64,000 nt of DNA from Harmonia axyridis (taxonomy: Eukaryota > Arthropoda > Insecta > Coleoptera > Coccinellidae). How positions within the stretch are numbered: the stretch's first letter is position 1; the number at the start of each line of letters is the position of its first letter. Below, piece after piece: positions 44,065-54,984 of this stretch. The DNA is taken from the NCBI RefSeq assembly GCF_914767665.1, contig NC_059501.1, positions 4,280,501 through 4,344,500 on the forward strand. Direction: 5' to 3'. The notes below the pieces were generated by a model. That model made no database searches. It was not told where the DNA came from and worked only from the letters and a program-made list of their open reading frames with translations. The position numbers and the translations under genes were made by a program.

Positions 44065-46129
44065 ATTCCGTTGAACTATAAGGCACTGAGGAGGAAAAAT
44101 TGTATTATTAAATACAAAAATTCCGAAACGTACGTCTGTCTTTATGTTAATTTAGTTGTTCAATTTATTAACCGTTTACTCAATTTGTACAGTTTTAGTC
44201 ATTTTGAATTTTTCTTTTGGTTGATTATTAAATTTGTCATTTTTAGAATTGGAATATATTCCAAGACAAAAATAAACTGAATATATCATACAGATATATT
44301 ATTGTGAAGGATTAGACACAAAGTTGTCAAATTATTTGATTTATATTAAATATCCTTCATCAAGAAGACTCATTAAACTTTTATAATTTGATGTAATCAT
44401 TTATTGATTAGAGAGTCAGTATCAACCAATTGATAAATTTAGAATTTCTGAAATTGTTTATTCAATTGTAAATGTCGATGTGTATATGTATTTCAAAAGA
44501 ATAACAATGAAGAAATCTATGACTACCTTAAGTAATGGCTTGTTCTGTGAATCCTCACAAAAGCAACCGTTACGTTTAGTCAGTGGTTTCTTACTTGCAA
44601 TTTTGTTGAGGTAGATATACACGTGGTAAGTTTGTAAATTTAATAATTCCGTTGAACTATAAGGCACTGAGGAGGAAAAATTGTATTATTAAATACAAAA
44701 ATTCCGAAACGTACGTCTGTCTTTATGTTAATTTAGTTGTTCAATTTATTAACCGTTTACTCAATTTGTACAGTTTTAGTCATTTTGAATTTTTCTTTTG
44801 GTTGATTATTAAATTTGTCATTTTTAGAATTGGAATATATTCCAAGACAAAAATAAACTGAATATATCATACAGATATATTATTGTGAAGGATTAGACAC
44901 AAAGTTGTCAAATTATTTGATTTATATTAAATATCCTTCATCAAGAAGACTCATTAAACTTTTATAATTTGATGTAATCATTTATTGATTAGAGAGTCAG
45001 TATCAACCAATTGATAAATTTAGAATTTCTGAAATTGTTTATTCAATTGTAAATGTCGATGTGTATATGTATTTCAAAAGAATAACAATGAAGAAATCTA
45101 TGACTACCTTAAGTAATGGCTTGTTCTGTGAATCCTCACAAAAGCAACCGTTACGTTTAGTCAGTGGTTTCTTACTTGCAATTTTGTTGAGGTAGATATA
45201 CACGTGGTAAGTTTGTAAATTTAATAATTCCGTTGAACTATAAGGCACTGAGGAGGAAAAATTGTATTATTAAATACAAAAATTCCGAAACGTACGTCTG
45301 TCTTTATGTTAATTTAGTTGTTCAATTTATTAACCGTTTACTCAATTTGTACAGTTTTAGTCATTTTGAATTTTTCTTTTGGTTGATTATTAAATTTGTC
45401 ATTTTTAGAATTGGAATATATTCCAAGACAAAAATAAACTGAATATATCATACAGATATATTATTGTGAAGGATTAGACACAAAGTTGTCAAATTATTTG
45501 ATTTATATTAAATATCCTTCATCAAGAAGACTCATTAAACTTTTATAATTTGATGTAATCATTTATTGATTAGAGAGTCAGTATCAACCAATTGATAAAT
45601 TTAGAATTTCTGAAATTGTTTATTCAATTGTAAATGTCGATGTGTATATGTATTTCAAAAGAATAACAATGAAGAAATCTATGACTACCTTAAGTAATGG
45701 CTTGTTCTGTGAATCCTCACAAAAGCAACCGTTACGTTTAGTCAGTGGTTTCTTACTTGCAATTTTGTTGAGGTAGATATACACGTGGTAAGTTTGTAAA
45801 TTTAATAATTCCGTTGAACTATAAGGCACTGAGGAGGAAAAATTGTATTATTAAATACAAAAATTCCGAAACGTACGTCTGTCTTTATGTTAATTTAGTT
45901 GTTCAATTTATTAACCGTTTACTCAATTTGTACAGTTTTAGTCATTTTGAATTTTTCTTTTGGTTGATTATTAAATTTGTCATTTTTAGAATTGGAATAT
46001 ATTCCAAGACAAAAATAAACTGAATATATCATACAGATATATTATTGTGAAGGATTAGACACAAAGTTGTCAAATTATTTGATTTATATTAAATATCCTT
46101 CATCAAGAAGACTCATTAAACTTTTATAA
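44065..46129 (+). repeat. 581-bp satellite array, right part
   Basis: About three and a half forward units, with period 581 bp (AATTCCGTTGAACTATAAGG at 44065, 44646, 45227, 45808). The last unit stops at CTTTTATAA next to the 12-bp duplication. Units are near-identical. Confidence 0.93.
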
Positions 46130-46395
46130 GGTTAACAAGATGCTTGATAGTATCAAATCCTTAGGGTGCAATATAATACACTATTTACACAACCACTTAG
46201 ACCATTTTGCAGAAAATTTAGGAGACATGAGTGAGGGACAAGGTGGAAGATTTCACCAAGATATTAGTTATGGAGGACCTCTACCAAGGAAGATGGGACA
46301 TGCATATGATGGCAGATTACTGCTGAAGTTTAAAAAGAGACTGTTCAAAAAAAACATTCAAGAATCTCGCGGAAAATAAGCTTTTGAAATGTTGA
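46130..46395 (+). pseudogene. Conserved TE-like gene, segment 3 (C-terminal)
   Basis: Begins with the second GGTTAACAAGAT and continues VNKMLDSIKSLGC, LHNHLDHFAENLGDMSEGQG and RFHQDI. A frameshift near 46265 follows, then VMEDLYQGRWDMHMMADYC, a TGA, and SLKRDCSKK. It completes the C-terminal end of the gene in segments 1 and 2. Confidence 0.7.
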
Positions 46396-46424
46396 GTGAC
46401 TATTTGATTTCTTAATGGTATATT

Positions 46425-46560
46425 GTGCAACAAGTGGGGAAAGTCCAACTTTTCTCGCGAGTGTGGAAGTTTGTGGCACGAGCCTGAAAGGCGAGTGCCG
46501 CAAACACACTAGCGAGAAAAGGACTTTCTCCACATGTTGCACACTATACTTTTCCTACAA
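46425..46560. repeat. Hairpin repeat (TTGTGCAACAAGTGGGGAAAG)
   Basis: Inverted arms of about 60 bp: TATTGTGCAACAAGTGGGGA with TCCACATGTTGCACACTATA, and AGTCCAACTTTTCTCGCGAG with CTAGCGAGAAAAGGACT. The inner loop is CGAGCCTGAAAGGCGAG. A further inverted pair, CTTTTCCTACAACTGC (46549) and GCAGTTGTAGGAAAAGG (46790), closes a wider loop. Likely a mobile fold-back unit; family unknown. Confidence 0.6.
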
Positions 46561-46805
46561 CTGCACAAATTTCAATAATTCAAGTAATGCACTTGATTGA
46601 AATCAAAATGGCCTTCGTTGACAGTATGTGCTAATTTATTGCGTTTCCATAGAAACGACTCAAAAGCCCAATTTCATTGGTCTTCCAAGGTGTGGGCAAA
46701 GTGCCGTGAGAAATAATATTTCCCACAATATGAGCTATATATATAGTTTTGAAATTGAGTAAGCTATGAAGAATACGCTACTTTTCATAGCAGTTGTAGG
46801 AAAAG

Positions 46806-47746
46806 GTTTTTTTTTGTTTGTAAGTACCTACCTACGACATAATATTGTATTTTGTTTAACTGAAATAAAAATTTTGGTTCTACTTTTGTTTACTACACTT
46901 ATGGATTTGAGTTGAAATAATGTAACTTATTATTTCTCTAAAATTGTATATCTTAAAAATTCGAGCTTCTAGGTAAAAATGAATGCGTTATTTGAATTCA
47001 GGACATCAAATTGATATAGAATCAGCTCAGAAAACACAAAACAGTTGTTTCCTCGAGATCATACACAGTGAAACCATTTCTAATTGTATAATTATCATCA
47101 GATATGTAACCCATGACAAACAGAACAGAATGTCCGTGGAGTTCATGGTGAGAAAACGCAGTATAAGTTCAAAAAGAATCGCAAATTTCACCGAAAATAT
47201 CGATTTCCACATAAACCGAAACAACCACATCTCATTTTTGTTGCACATAAACAGGATATTTTTATCGCGTTCCTTCCTTCTTTATACGTTAGCCAGGGAC
47301 TTTTCGGAGCCCTGATTGGGTACGGCAAAGTGTACGGAGTTGAACCCTCATAATCTCTCCGAGAAATCAAACCGGGATCCTGGATATCATCTCCTACGAG
47401 TGGTGTCAATATCGATAGCTCACGATCGAAGGTACACTTCAATCATCTTCGTGGCTCCGATCACGTGCAGGATTGTCTTTGACGTTGATGGTTAGCTTTC
47501 GGGAATTATGGCTCTTCTGGTTCTTTATTTTCAGTAGAGAAGCTCTCGAGCAGGGAATAAGGGGATCACTGATGAAGGGTGTAGCGGCAAGAATGTAAAA
47601 TTTGAGGATTAATGAATATTGTATATTGTTGTTTTTTCTAACGTACAATAACAACGTCATATTTTTACTAATAGGATCATCGAAAAGTTCTTCTTTTCCT
47701 CTGCCGGATGAAAAAGTGTTGCCTAGCAATGATAACTATCAACTAT
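46806..47746. other. Unassigned intronic spacer
   Basis: Some sequence between 47280 and 47560 is less AT-rich, but I find no supported exon. Confidence 0.5.
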
Positions 47747-47750
47747 TACA

Positions 47751-48686
47751 AAGGGTGTTTTTTTTAGTGCTATAGAACTTTAAATTGTAATAAAACAACG
47801 ATGGATTATTCGATTGACATGAATTTTATTTATCCGCAAGATAATCTTGTGGCATTACATTTTAAATATGACTTCTGGCATATGACCGCCACGGCTGGCT
47901 CGGATGTAGTCCAATCTGGACGTCCAATTTTCGATGACATTTTCCAACATTTGTGGCCGTATATCGGCAATAACACGGCGAATGTTGTCTTCCAAATGGT
48001 CAAGGGTTTGTGGCTTATCCGCTTAGAACAATGACTTTACATAGCCCCACAGAAAGTAGTCTAGCGGTGTTAAATCACAAGATCTTGGAGGCCAATTCAC
48101 AGGTTCAAAATGTGAAATTAGGCGGTCACCAAACGTGTATTTCAATAAATCGATTGTGGCACGAGCTGTGTGACATGTTGCGCCGTCTTTTGGAACCACA
48201 GCTCCTGGACATCATGGTTGTTCAATTCCGGAATTAAAAAGTTAGTAATCATGGCTCTATACCGATCACCATTGACTGTAACGTTCTGGCCATCATCGTT
48301 TTTGAAGAAGTACGGACCAATGATTACACCAGTCCATAAAGCGCACCAAACAGTCAGTTTTTCTGGATGTAACGGTGTTTCGACATACACTCGAGGATTA
48401 GCTTCACTCCAAATGCGGCAGTTTTGTTTGTTGACGTAGCCATTCAACCAGAAGTGCGCTTCATCGCTAAACAAAATAAAATGGACTTAGTGCGCGATAC
48501 GTATTCCGCACAGTACCATATTCGAAATAGAATTGCACTATTTGCAAGTGTTGTTCAGGCGTGAGTCTATTCATTACGAATTGCTAAACCAAACTGAGAA
48601 TAAATCACTTGACAGCTGTTAAATCGGTCGTCATCTTGAACAGTAATGCCAAATTAAAGTTATATACCTCGAAAAAAAACACCCAT
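47751..48686 (-). mobile_element. Family A DD41D mariner, copy A7
   Basis: Left end AAGGGTGTTTTTTTTAGTGC, right end ...AACACCCAT with TA at 48687-48688. Frame 48142-48474 (minus) starts inside FSDEAHFWLNGYVNK; a base loss near 48189 separates it from the C-terminal part. Standard deletion junction at 48463-48485. Confidence 0.9.
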
Positions 48687-48688
48687 TA

Positions 48689-49444
48689 TAATTCAAAAAT
48701 GAGCGATATCGAATCTTCTCCACAAAGAGAAATTCTAAAAACCTGAGATATCGGTTGTTCTGCACTTTCAATATTTAATTAAATAAATTCGAATAGTTTG
48801 TGAATTATTTAATTATTTCAATAAATATTTAGTCATTCTCACTTACCGTTCGCTGAACGGTAAATGATTCACTTATTGTTCTGTTTATCTTAGCAACCAG
48901 TAAAAATAATCTATTGAAATAGCAACAAACGCGGTAACTAACAAGAGTCGTTATATCGTGTAGAAACATAGAAAACAACCATCAAAACTTTTCATGCAGC
49001 TAAAAAAACACCCCTCAGTTTTTTCGTTCCAAAGTTATCAATTGAACCTGTACAACCGACGTCCCTTTTCGTTCAACCGACGCTCCCCGTCGGGACGCTC
49101 GAAGTAATAATCTGGAAAATAAATACTTCCGTGTATAGAGATTACAGCCTTCGATTCTTCAACCACTACTCAAATTCGATTCCGAAGAATCATCGCACGC
49201 TTGTTTGTGCCGAACTAATATTGTCCCTTTGAACCCGAAACTTCGGCCTGAAAGTTGACCCATCACAAAGAATCCGAGTCGGCCGTTGAGGTGCGAAATC
49301 GCAAATAGCAAAAGTGCCAGGGCCGGACTAAACCCAATTCAAAATACGCTCATCACGTCATCAATTATTATGATCCTTCCATGTTTCAACTTTCTTCTAA
49401 AATAGCATTTTCATCATCTTATTTCTCGAATTCAATGAAATTTG
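48689..49444. other. Unassigned intronic spacer
   Basis: A CAGGGCCGGACTAAAC motif at about 49318 resembles a hAT-type end, unpaired. Otherwise no supported feature. Confidence 0.45.
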
Positions 49445-50113
49445 TTTGTGGCTTATCCGCATAGACCAATGACTTTACACAGCCGCACAAAAAGTAGTCT
49501 AGCGGTGTTAAATCACAAGATCTTGGAGGCCAATTCACAGGTCCAAAACGTGAAGTTAGGCGGTCACCAAACGTGTCTTTCAATAAATCGATTGTGGCAC
49601 GAGCTGTGTGACATGTTGCGCCGTCTTGTTGGAACCACAGCTCCTGGACATCATGGTTGTTCAATTCAGGAATGAAAAAGTTAGTAATCATGGCTCTATA
49701 CCGATCACCATTGACTGTAACGTTCTGGCCATCATCGTTTTTGAAGAAGTACGGACCAATGATTCCACCAGCCCATAAAGCGCACCAAACAGTCAGTTTT
49801 TCTGGATGTAACGGTGTTTCCACATACACTTGAGGATTAGCTTCACTCCAAATGCAGCAGTTTTGTTTGTTGACGTAGCCATTCAACCAGAAGTGCGCTT
49901 CATCGCTAAACAAAATAAAATGGACGTAGTGCGTGATACGTATTCCGCACAGAACCATTATTTTCGAAATGAAATTGCACTATTTGTAAGCGTTGTTCAG
50001 GCGTGAATCTATTCATGATGAATTGCCAAATCAAACTGAGAATATCTGATTGATATCTGTTAAATCGTTCGCTATCTTGAACAGTAATGCCAACTTAAAG
50101 TTATATACCTCGA
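49445..50113 (-). mobile_element. Family A DD41D mariner, copy A8 (3'-truncated)
   Basis: The frame 49419-49958 is open from the internal ATG through FSDEAHFWLNGYVNK, QQDGATCH and CDLTPLDYFL to VYADKPQT, where the element is cut. All three catalytic Asp are present. The right TIR is damaged after CCTCGA. Common deletion junction at 49908-49930. Confidence 0.88.
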
Positions 50114-50229
50114 TATAAGGTGTAGTAAGTGAAATTCATTATGTTTGCATGAAAAACTGGACTCTAATTACCATAGTTAGAATGATCGAATTTAGGTCTA
50201 ATATTCGCCTTTTGTTCGATAACTTGTTG

Positions 50230-51010
50230 CCATTTTGAAGGTTATATCATTATGCCTCTCTCATAGAAGTCCTCGTCCCTATTGGCATAAAATTGAAACT
50301 GTCGATTTCCAAAAACCTCTGTTGAAGCCAATTTTTCACCAGCAAAGTTTTTCGCCATGAACAGGAACAGATGATAATCACTTGGTGCCAGGTCCGGACT
50401 ATAAGGCGGATGCATAAGAACCTCCTTACCAAGCTCTCGGAACTTCTATCAATGTGTGTGGCGTTGTCCTGATAGAACACAATTTCTCTCTTCTATTCTG
50501 GGCGATTGCTTCTTTTAGATGGTACAATTGTTGGCAGTATAGTTCCGAGTTAATAGTTGAGTCGTAGGGGAATAACTCACAGTAGATAATTTTTTGGCAA
50601 TCCTACCAAACACACAGCAAAACCTTCCTCACCACCGTTTCGACTAAGACCGTTTTTGCTTGACGTTGCCATAAGTGATCCACTTTTCGTAATTGTCACC
50701 AACCGTATCAAAAATGGATCTATTTTGTTGCGATTCAGCAGCGAATCGCTGATGTAAATTCGGTCTATGTGGTTTTTTGCGTTACTTCTGTGGTACCCAT
50801 ATATCGACCTTCTTCTTAAGACAAGCCATATGCAAATGGTTCCAAACGTTTTTTCTTTGTGCAATTATCAGCTATTGTATTATCAAAACAGTGCTTACAT
50901 GACGGTCGGACTCGACAATGTCCATGATTTCATCGACATTTTCGACAATTGACCTTCCAGTGCGTGGTGCATATACTGACATCGTAATTACCGGAACGGA
51001 ATCGACGAAA
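50230..51010 (-). mobile_element. Another mariner (DD34D) transposase relic
   Basis: Minus-strand readings, across frames: RTGRSIVENVDEIMDIVES and DRHVST (HTH region, near 50900-50970), VDIWVP (near 50800), KWITYGNVKQKRSWSKRG-like (near 50650), FYQDNATHID (second Asp, about 50460), PYSPDLAPSDYHLF-like (near 50400; third Asp) and NRDEDFYERGIMI (near 50260). Several stops and frameshifts. A mariner different from M1-M4 and from the irritans pair. Confidence 0.75.
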
Positions 51011-51039
51011 CCTAAAATTGCGCGTGATTGGCTGTTACA

Positions 51040-51245
51040 GTATCAGGATCATAAACACTATTTTTTCTTTGCGAACTGTGACTGCATGATTTTCACCATT
51101 TTGAAGTGAATTTTAACAATTTAAAATCGTTGTTGAAGCATGTATCGTTCCTTTCTTAGTAATGGTATAGTTTCAACTTGTCAAATGTGAAAAGAATGAC
51201 AGCTTCGAAATTGACATTTGCCCAGATATTCAAAATGAAACAATT
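51040..51245 (-). mobile_element. Family B mariner terminal fragment
   Basis: Minus-strand 5' end of the family whose other copies start at 14688 and 57045: GTTTCATTTTGAATATCTGG (outer end), AAGCTGTCATTC, and a degenerate start region GGAACGATAC. Only about 200 bp remain. Confidence 0.65.
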
Positions 51246-51334
51246 CAACAATTTTTAAACGTTGTTGAAGCATGTATCTTTCAATGATTGAATAGCATAA
51301 CCCATACTGAACAAAAAAAGGAAAACTATCTTAC

Positions 51335-51518
51335 TTGAATATGATTTCTGCATGCTCTCTGGTAGAAAAATTTCATAGCTATCTTGTTTATTTTGGAGGT
51401 AGGAGTTCAACATTTCTTCTCTGGCTTTGTTTTCAACCCAGCGCTGACGATCTACAGGCCTTGTAGGTTTACTACTGACGAAAACTATACTCCAGAACAG
51501 TAACAAAAGTATCCACAT
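51335..51518 (-). CDS. Signal-peptide exon of the neuropeptide precursor
   Basis: Minus strand. The acceptor TTTGTTTCAG abuts ATG (51518), implying a separate upstream 5'-UTR exon. The 61 codons start MWILLLLFWSIVFVSS, a clear signal peptide, followed by KPTRPVDRQRWVENK, REEMLNSYLQNKQ and FLPESMQKSYS. The exon ends with one base of a split codon before the donor GTAAGAT (51328-51334). The phase matches the acceptor at 29031, giving a 119-residue precursor with the peptide-bearing exon. The link across 22 kb is inference, but strand, order, phase and protein type all agree. Reading further into the intron would add a hydrophobic run and then a stop. If it is not linked to 28856-29031 it is still a likely first exon of some secreted protein. 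Confidence 0.62.
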
Positions 51519-52660
51519 CTGAAACAAATAGAAACTTTTTGAATCACATGTCTGTGATGTTTCCTAATTTGAAATTATATTGGAGATAATATGAGCAAAA
51601 AACATTAATCTCCTACATAACCTTACTTTCCCAACTAAATTTTTCCAACAAAGTGATCAATATCGTTGTATTGAAAGTACTTAGGTACTTAGTACTATTT
51701 TTCACATTTCATATTCATTGAGTAATTGTATTCTATAATGATTGAGCTTCGAAATGCATAGATTTTGGAAATTAAGAAAACTAGATGTGAACACTCTAAC
51801 TTGTGAACTTCAGAAGACTGAATAGAAAGTAAGAAAGTATTGAAGCAAAAATCTACAATATTATAAAACATTGATAATCGTTGAAATTTCCTTATGAGAG
51901 TAATCATTGAGTCCTAAAAACAATCAAGCAGAAAGCTAGTACTAGGTTGTGAAATAATAGTTTGAATATTTATTTTCTTGATATTTCTTGAAAAAATTGT
52001 ATCAGTATGATTTTGAACGACACGAACAAATGTCATGCATTGACTGAAAATTTCTGAAGATTTATCATTGAAGGAAAAATCGAAAACCCACTATTTAAAA
52101 ATGTTTATATTCATTTGATGATACCAGCACCTTCTAAACTAATTGTAGGTTGCTAAGGGTTACAAAATATCGACCATTCCAATCTCCAAGTCTGTTTCAA
52201 TGAGAAGCTGATAAAAATCACTGTTGAAACTTCGCAAACGAAATGCTCTTTCGAAAGTTGGCTGTGTTCTGTTCGTGTTTTACATTTGCGGTATAGAGTT
52301 GCTTGTAAATATTTGTACACACTGGAGAGCTCATTATTTGAGTCTCTCGAGATTGTTTGAATTCAATGCGGACAATTCACGTGAGTATTCAGTAGGAGGG
52401 ATCTATTTCGGTATCGTTTGCATCCACTTTTGAACATAAAAATAGATAGGTATCCTATCTAGGAAAAACAATGCTCTGAGGTTTTTTATACAAGTGTCAT
52501 TATTTTCATGAGTTAAACTATATTATTCATAATTTTCGTTATTCTAAACGATAAATGAAGAATGTTATAACAATCTGCTTGTCAAAATCTAATATTGGGT
52601 GTCTAATAATGTCGAAATACATAAACAAATAGAGGAATAGAGTTTCACTACTTCCCGATA
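51519..52660. other. Upstream region of the neuropeptide gene
   Basis: Unique-looking AT-rich sequence containing the acceptor for the ATG exon. The expected 5'-UTR exon and promoter cannot be placed from sequence alone. Confidence 0.45.
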
Positions 52661-52662
52661 TA

Positions 52663-53900
52663 TTAGGCCAATTAAAAAAACCCCGGTCTGATTCACAGAT
52701 GGCGGTGCTAGTATTAAATCCATATGAGTTTTAGTTAGTACCAACCCCCAAACAATACGTGTCAATATTTGACAGCATTCCGATCATTAGTTTGTGAGAT
52801 ATTGCGTTGTGAGTGTAGCTACTTTTGTTATTTGAAAAAAAATGTAAAAAAAGGATGTCGTTTGCTGCTTTTTGAAGGGAAAAAATACAGTTGAAGCTAA
52901 ATCTTGGCTTGATGAAGAGTTTCCGGGGTCTGCACCAGGAAAATCAACCATCATTGATTGGTATGCTAAGTTCGAACGTGGTGAAATGAGCACCGAAGAC
53001 GGCGAACGCAGTGGACGCCCAAAAGAGGCTGTCACCGACAAAAAAATCAAAAAAGTTCACAAAAAAATTTAATCGAGATAGCAGACATTGTGAAGATATC
53101 TTCTTAACGTGTACATCATATCATTCACGAATATTTTTTCATGAGAAAGCTGTGTGCAAAATGGGTGTCGCGCGAGCTCACAATCGATCAAAAGCAACAT
53201 GTGTTAATGATTCTGAGCAGTGTTTGAAGCTTTTTAAGTGCAATAAACCTAAATTTTTGCTTCGATATGTGACAATGGATGGAACATGGCTCCATCATTT
53301 CACTCCGGAGTCTAATCGACAGTCAGCTGAATGGACTGCACACGATGAACCGAATCCAAAGCGAGAAAAAACACAACAGTCAGCTGGCAAGGTTATGAAA
53401 TCAGTATTCTGGGATGCCCAAGGTATAATATCCATTGATTACCTGCAAAAGGGCCAAACCATCAACAGCGATTATTATATAGCATTATTGGATCGTTTAA
53501 AGGATGAAATCGTTGAAAACGGCCCAATTTGAAGAAAAAAGGGTGCTGTTTCGTCAAGACAATGCACCGTGTAACAAATCAATGAAAACAATGGCAAAAT
53601 TGCATGAATTGGGCTTCGAATTGCTTCTGTATTCGTCAGATCTGGCCCCAGCGACTTTTACCTGCTCTCAGACCTCAAAAGAATGCTCGCTGGAAAGAAA
53701 TTTAGCGCCAATGAAGAAGTAATCGCCGAAACTGAGGCCTATTTCGAAGAGAAAGACAAATCGTACTACAAAAATGGTATCGAAAAGTTGGAAGATCGCT
53801 ATAATCGCCCTCGAAGGCAACTATGTTGAATAATAAAATCGAATTTTGCCAAAAAAATGTGTTTTACTATGGTAGACCGGGAACTTTCCAATTGGCCTGT
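52663..53900 (+). mobile_element. Irritans/Himar-type mariner I1
   Basis: TIRs TTAGGCCAATTAAAAAAACC (52663) and, inverted, ACAGGCCAATTGGAAAGTTC (ending 53900), TA flanks at 52661-52662 and 53901-53902. The transposase starts ATG-TAA near 52842, so codon 2 is a stop. The HTH frame 52872-53072 reads KGKNTVEAKSWLDEEFPGSA and DGERSGRPKEAV. A frameshift follows at about 53070, then RYVTMDGTWLHHFTPES (first Asp), VFWDAQGI, a stop at 53530, FRQDNAPCNKS (second Asp) and a shift just before the third Asp. Full length but dead. Confidence 0.93.
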
Positions 53901-53902
53901 TA

Positions 53903-54982
53903 TGGGACAGGTTTGACAACCTGAGAGCTCATCTGGCCATCTCACTTTCCAGAAATATATCTAGAGGAGATAAGTCCAACATGATTTTCATGGCAGCAGT
54001 TGGACAAGAGCGTGTTGCTTCAATATTATGTTCCTCATAATTATCAATAAAGTGGACACATTAAAAGATCATAATAATTGATTATACGATAAAGTTCATT
54101 ATTATTTTATTCGAAATGAATATCCATTTCCTGTAAGCAATGCAGTTTTTAGTTAGATGCTTGCCTTAGGCAAGATTGCTTCGAACTTGTTTCAATTCCT
54201 CCACTTCTGTTTCTAGAGTTAGATTATGTTCTATTGTGATTAATAATTCAAAGGAATAGAATCGAAAGTCATTACGACATGATAAGATCTGAAACTGAAA
54301 ACGTATTATGATTACTCTAATTCTAATTACGAGTATAGCATTCGTTCTCATCTTTCGAGTTATTTGACTTCCATCGTAGCTTGTTCAAAGCTCAACAGAA
54401 GTGAATCTCATTGACACAAATTCTGATCATTTTATCGACAGTGGCTCTGAGATTGCAAGGGTGGTGGCAATGGACGGTATAAAATGGAATTCCAGGTTTA
54501 TTCTATTTTATGGAATCAGAATCCATGAGTTGCCTAAAAGCTAATCAAAATCCAATTTCCAATTATATGAACATGCGGCTCTAATAAATTTCATTTACTC
54601 TAATTCTAATGCAGTTGATACTGTTAGTGTGTGTTATCATTGGCTACATTGACTTCGCCCTTCATGTCTTAATTGTATTGGACGTTCTTGCAATGAAATA
54701 ATATTATGCAGTTTTCACATCTTGTGGAAATTATTGAATTAATTGAATTACTAGTAGGTAGTGCATTTAATAGACTACTATCATGAATAAGTTTAGATTT
54801 TGGCTAGTATTACTCAAAAACAGCTGTTTCAAGAAGAACCAGTGAATTCCACCATATGGCGATTGTGCATTTTATGAATCGATGTTATACAGGAATTCAA
54901 ATAAAAAAATTCCGAAAATTTCCGTTTGAAAAATTTTGGCGAGCTATTTTTCAGATCCTGTATACCACTGGTCCATTTCAAA
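53903..54982. other. Unassigned spacer
   Basis: No supported feature. Confidence 0.5.
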
Positions 54983-54984
54983 TA

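Noticed and set aside
33717..46023. The repeated 69-codon frames in the satellite as a tandem gene family
   Set aside because: Overlapping frames on both strands in each unit, very AT-rich, start and stop fixed by unit identity; best explained by the repeat itself.
44065..46129. CRISPR-like array from regularly spaced repeats
   Set aside because: Period is 581 bp with no spacers, in a eukaryotic context; it is a satellite array.
46983..47315. 110-codon plus-strand frame as a gene
   Set aside because: Fully overlapped by minus-strand frames, no motif, inside an intron-like region.
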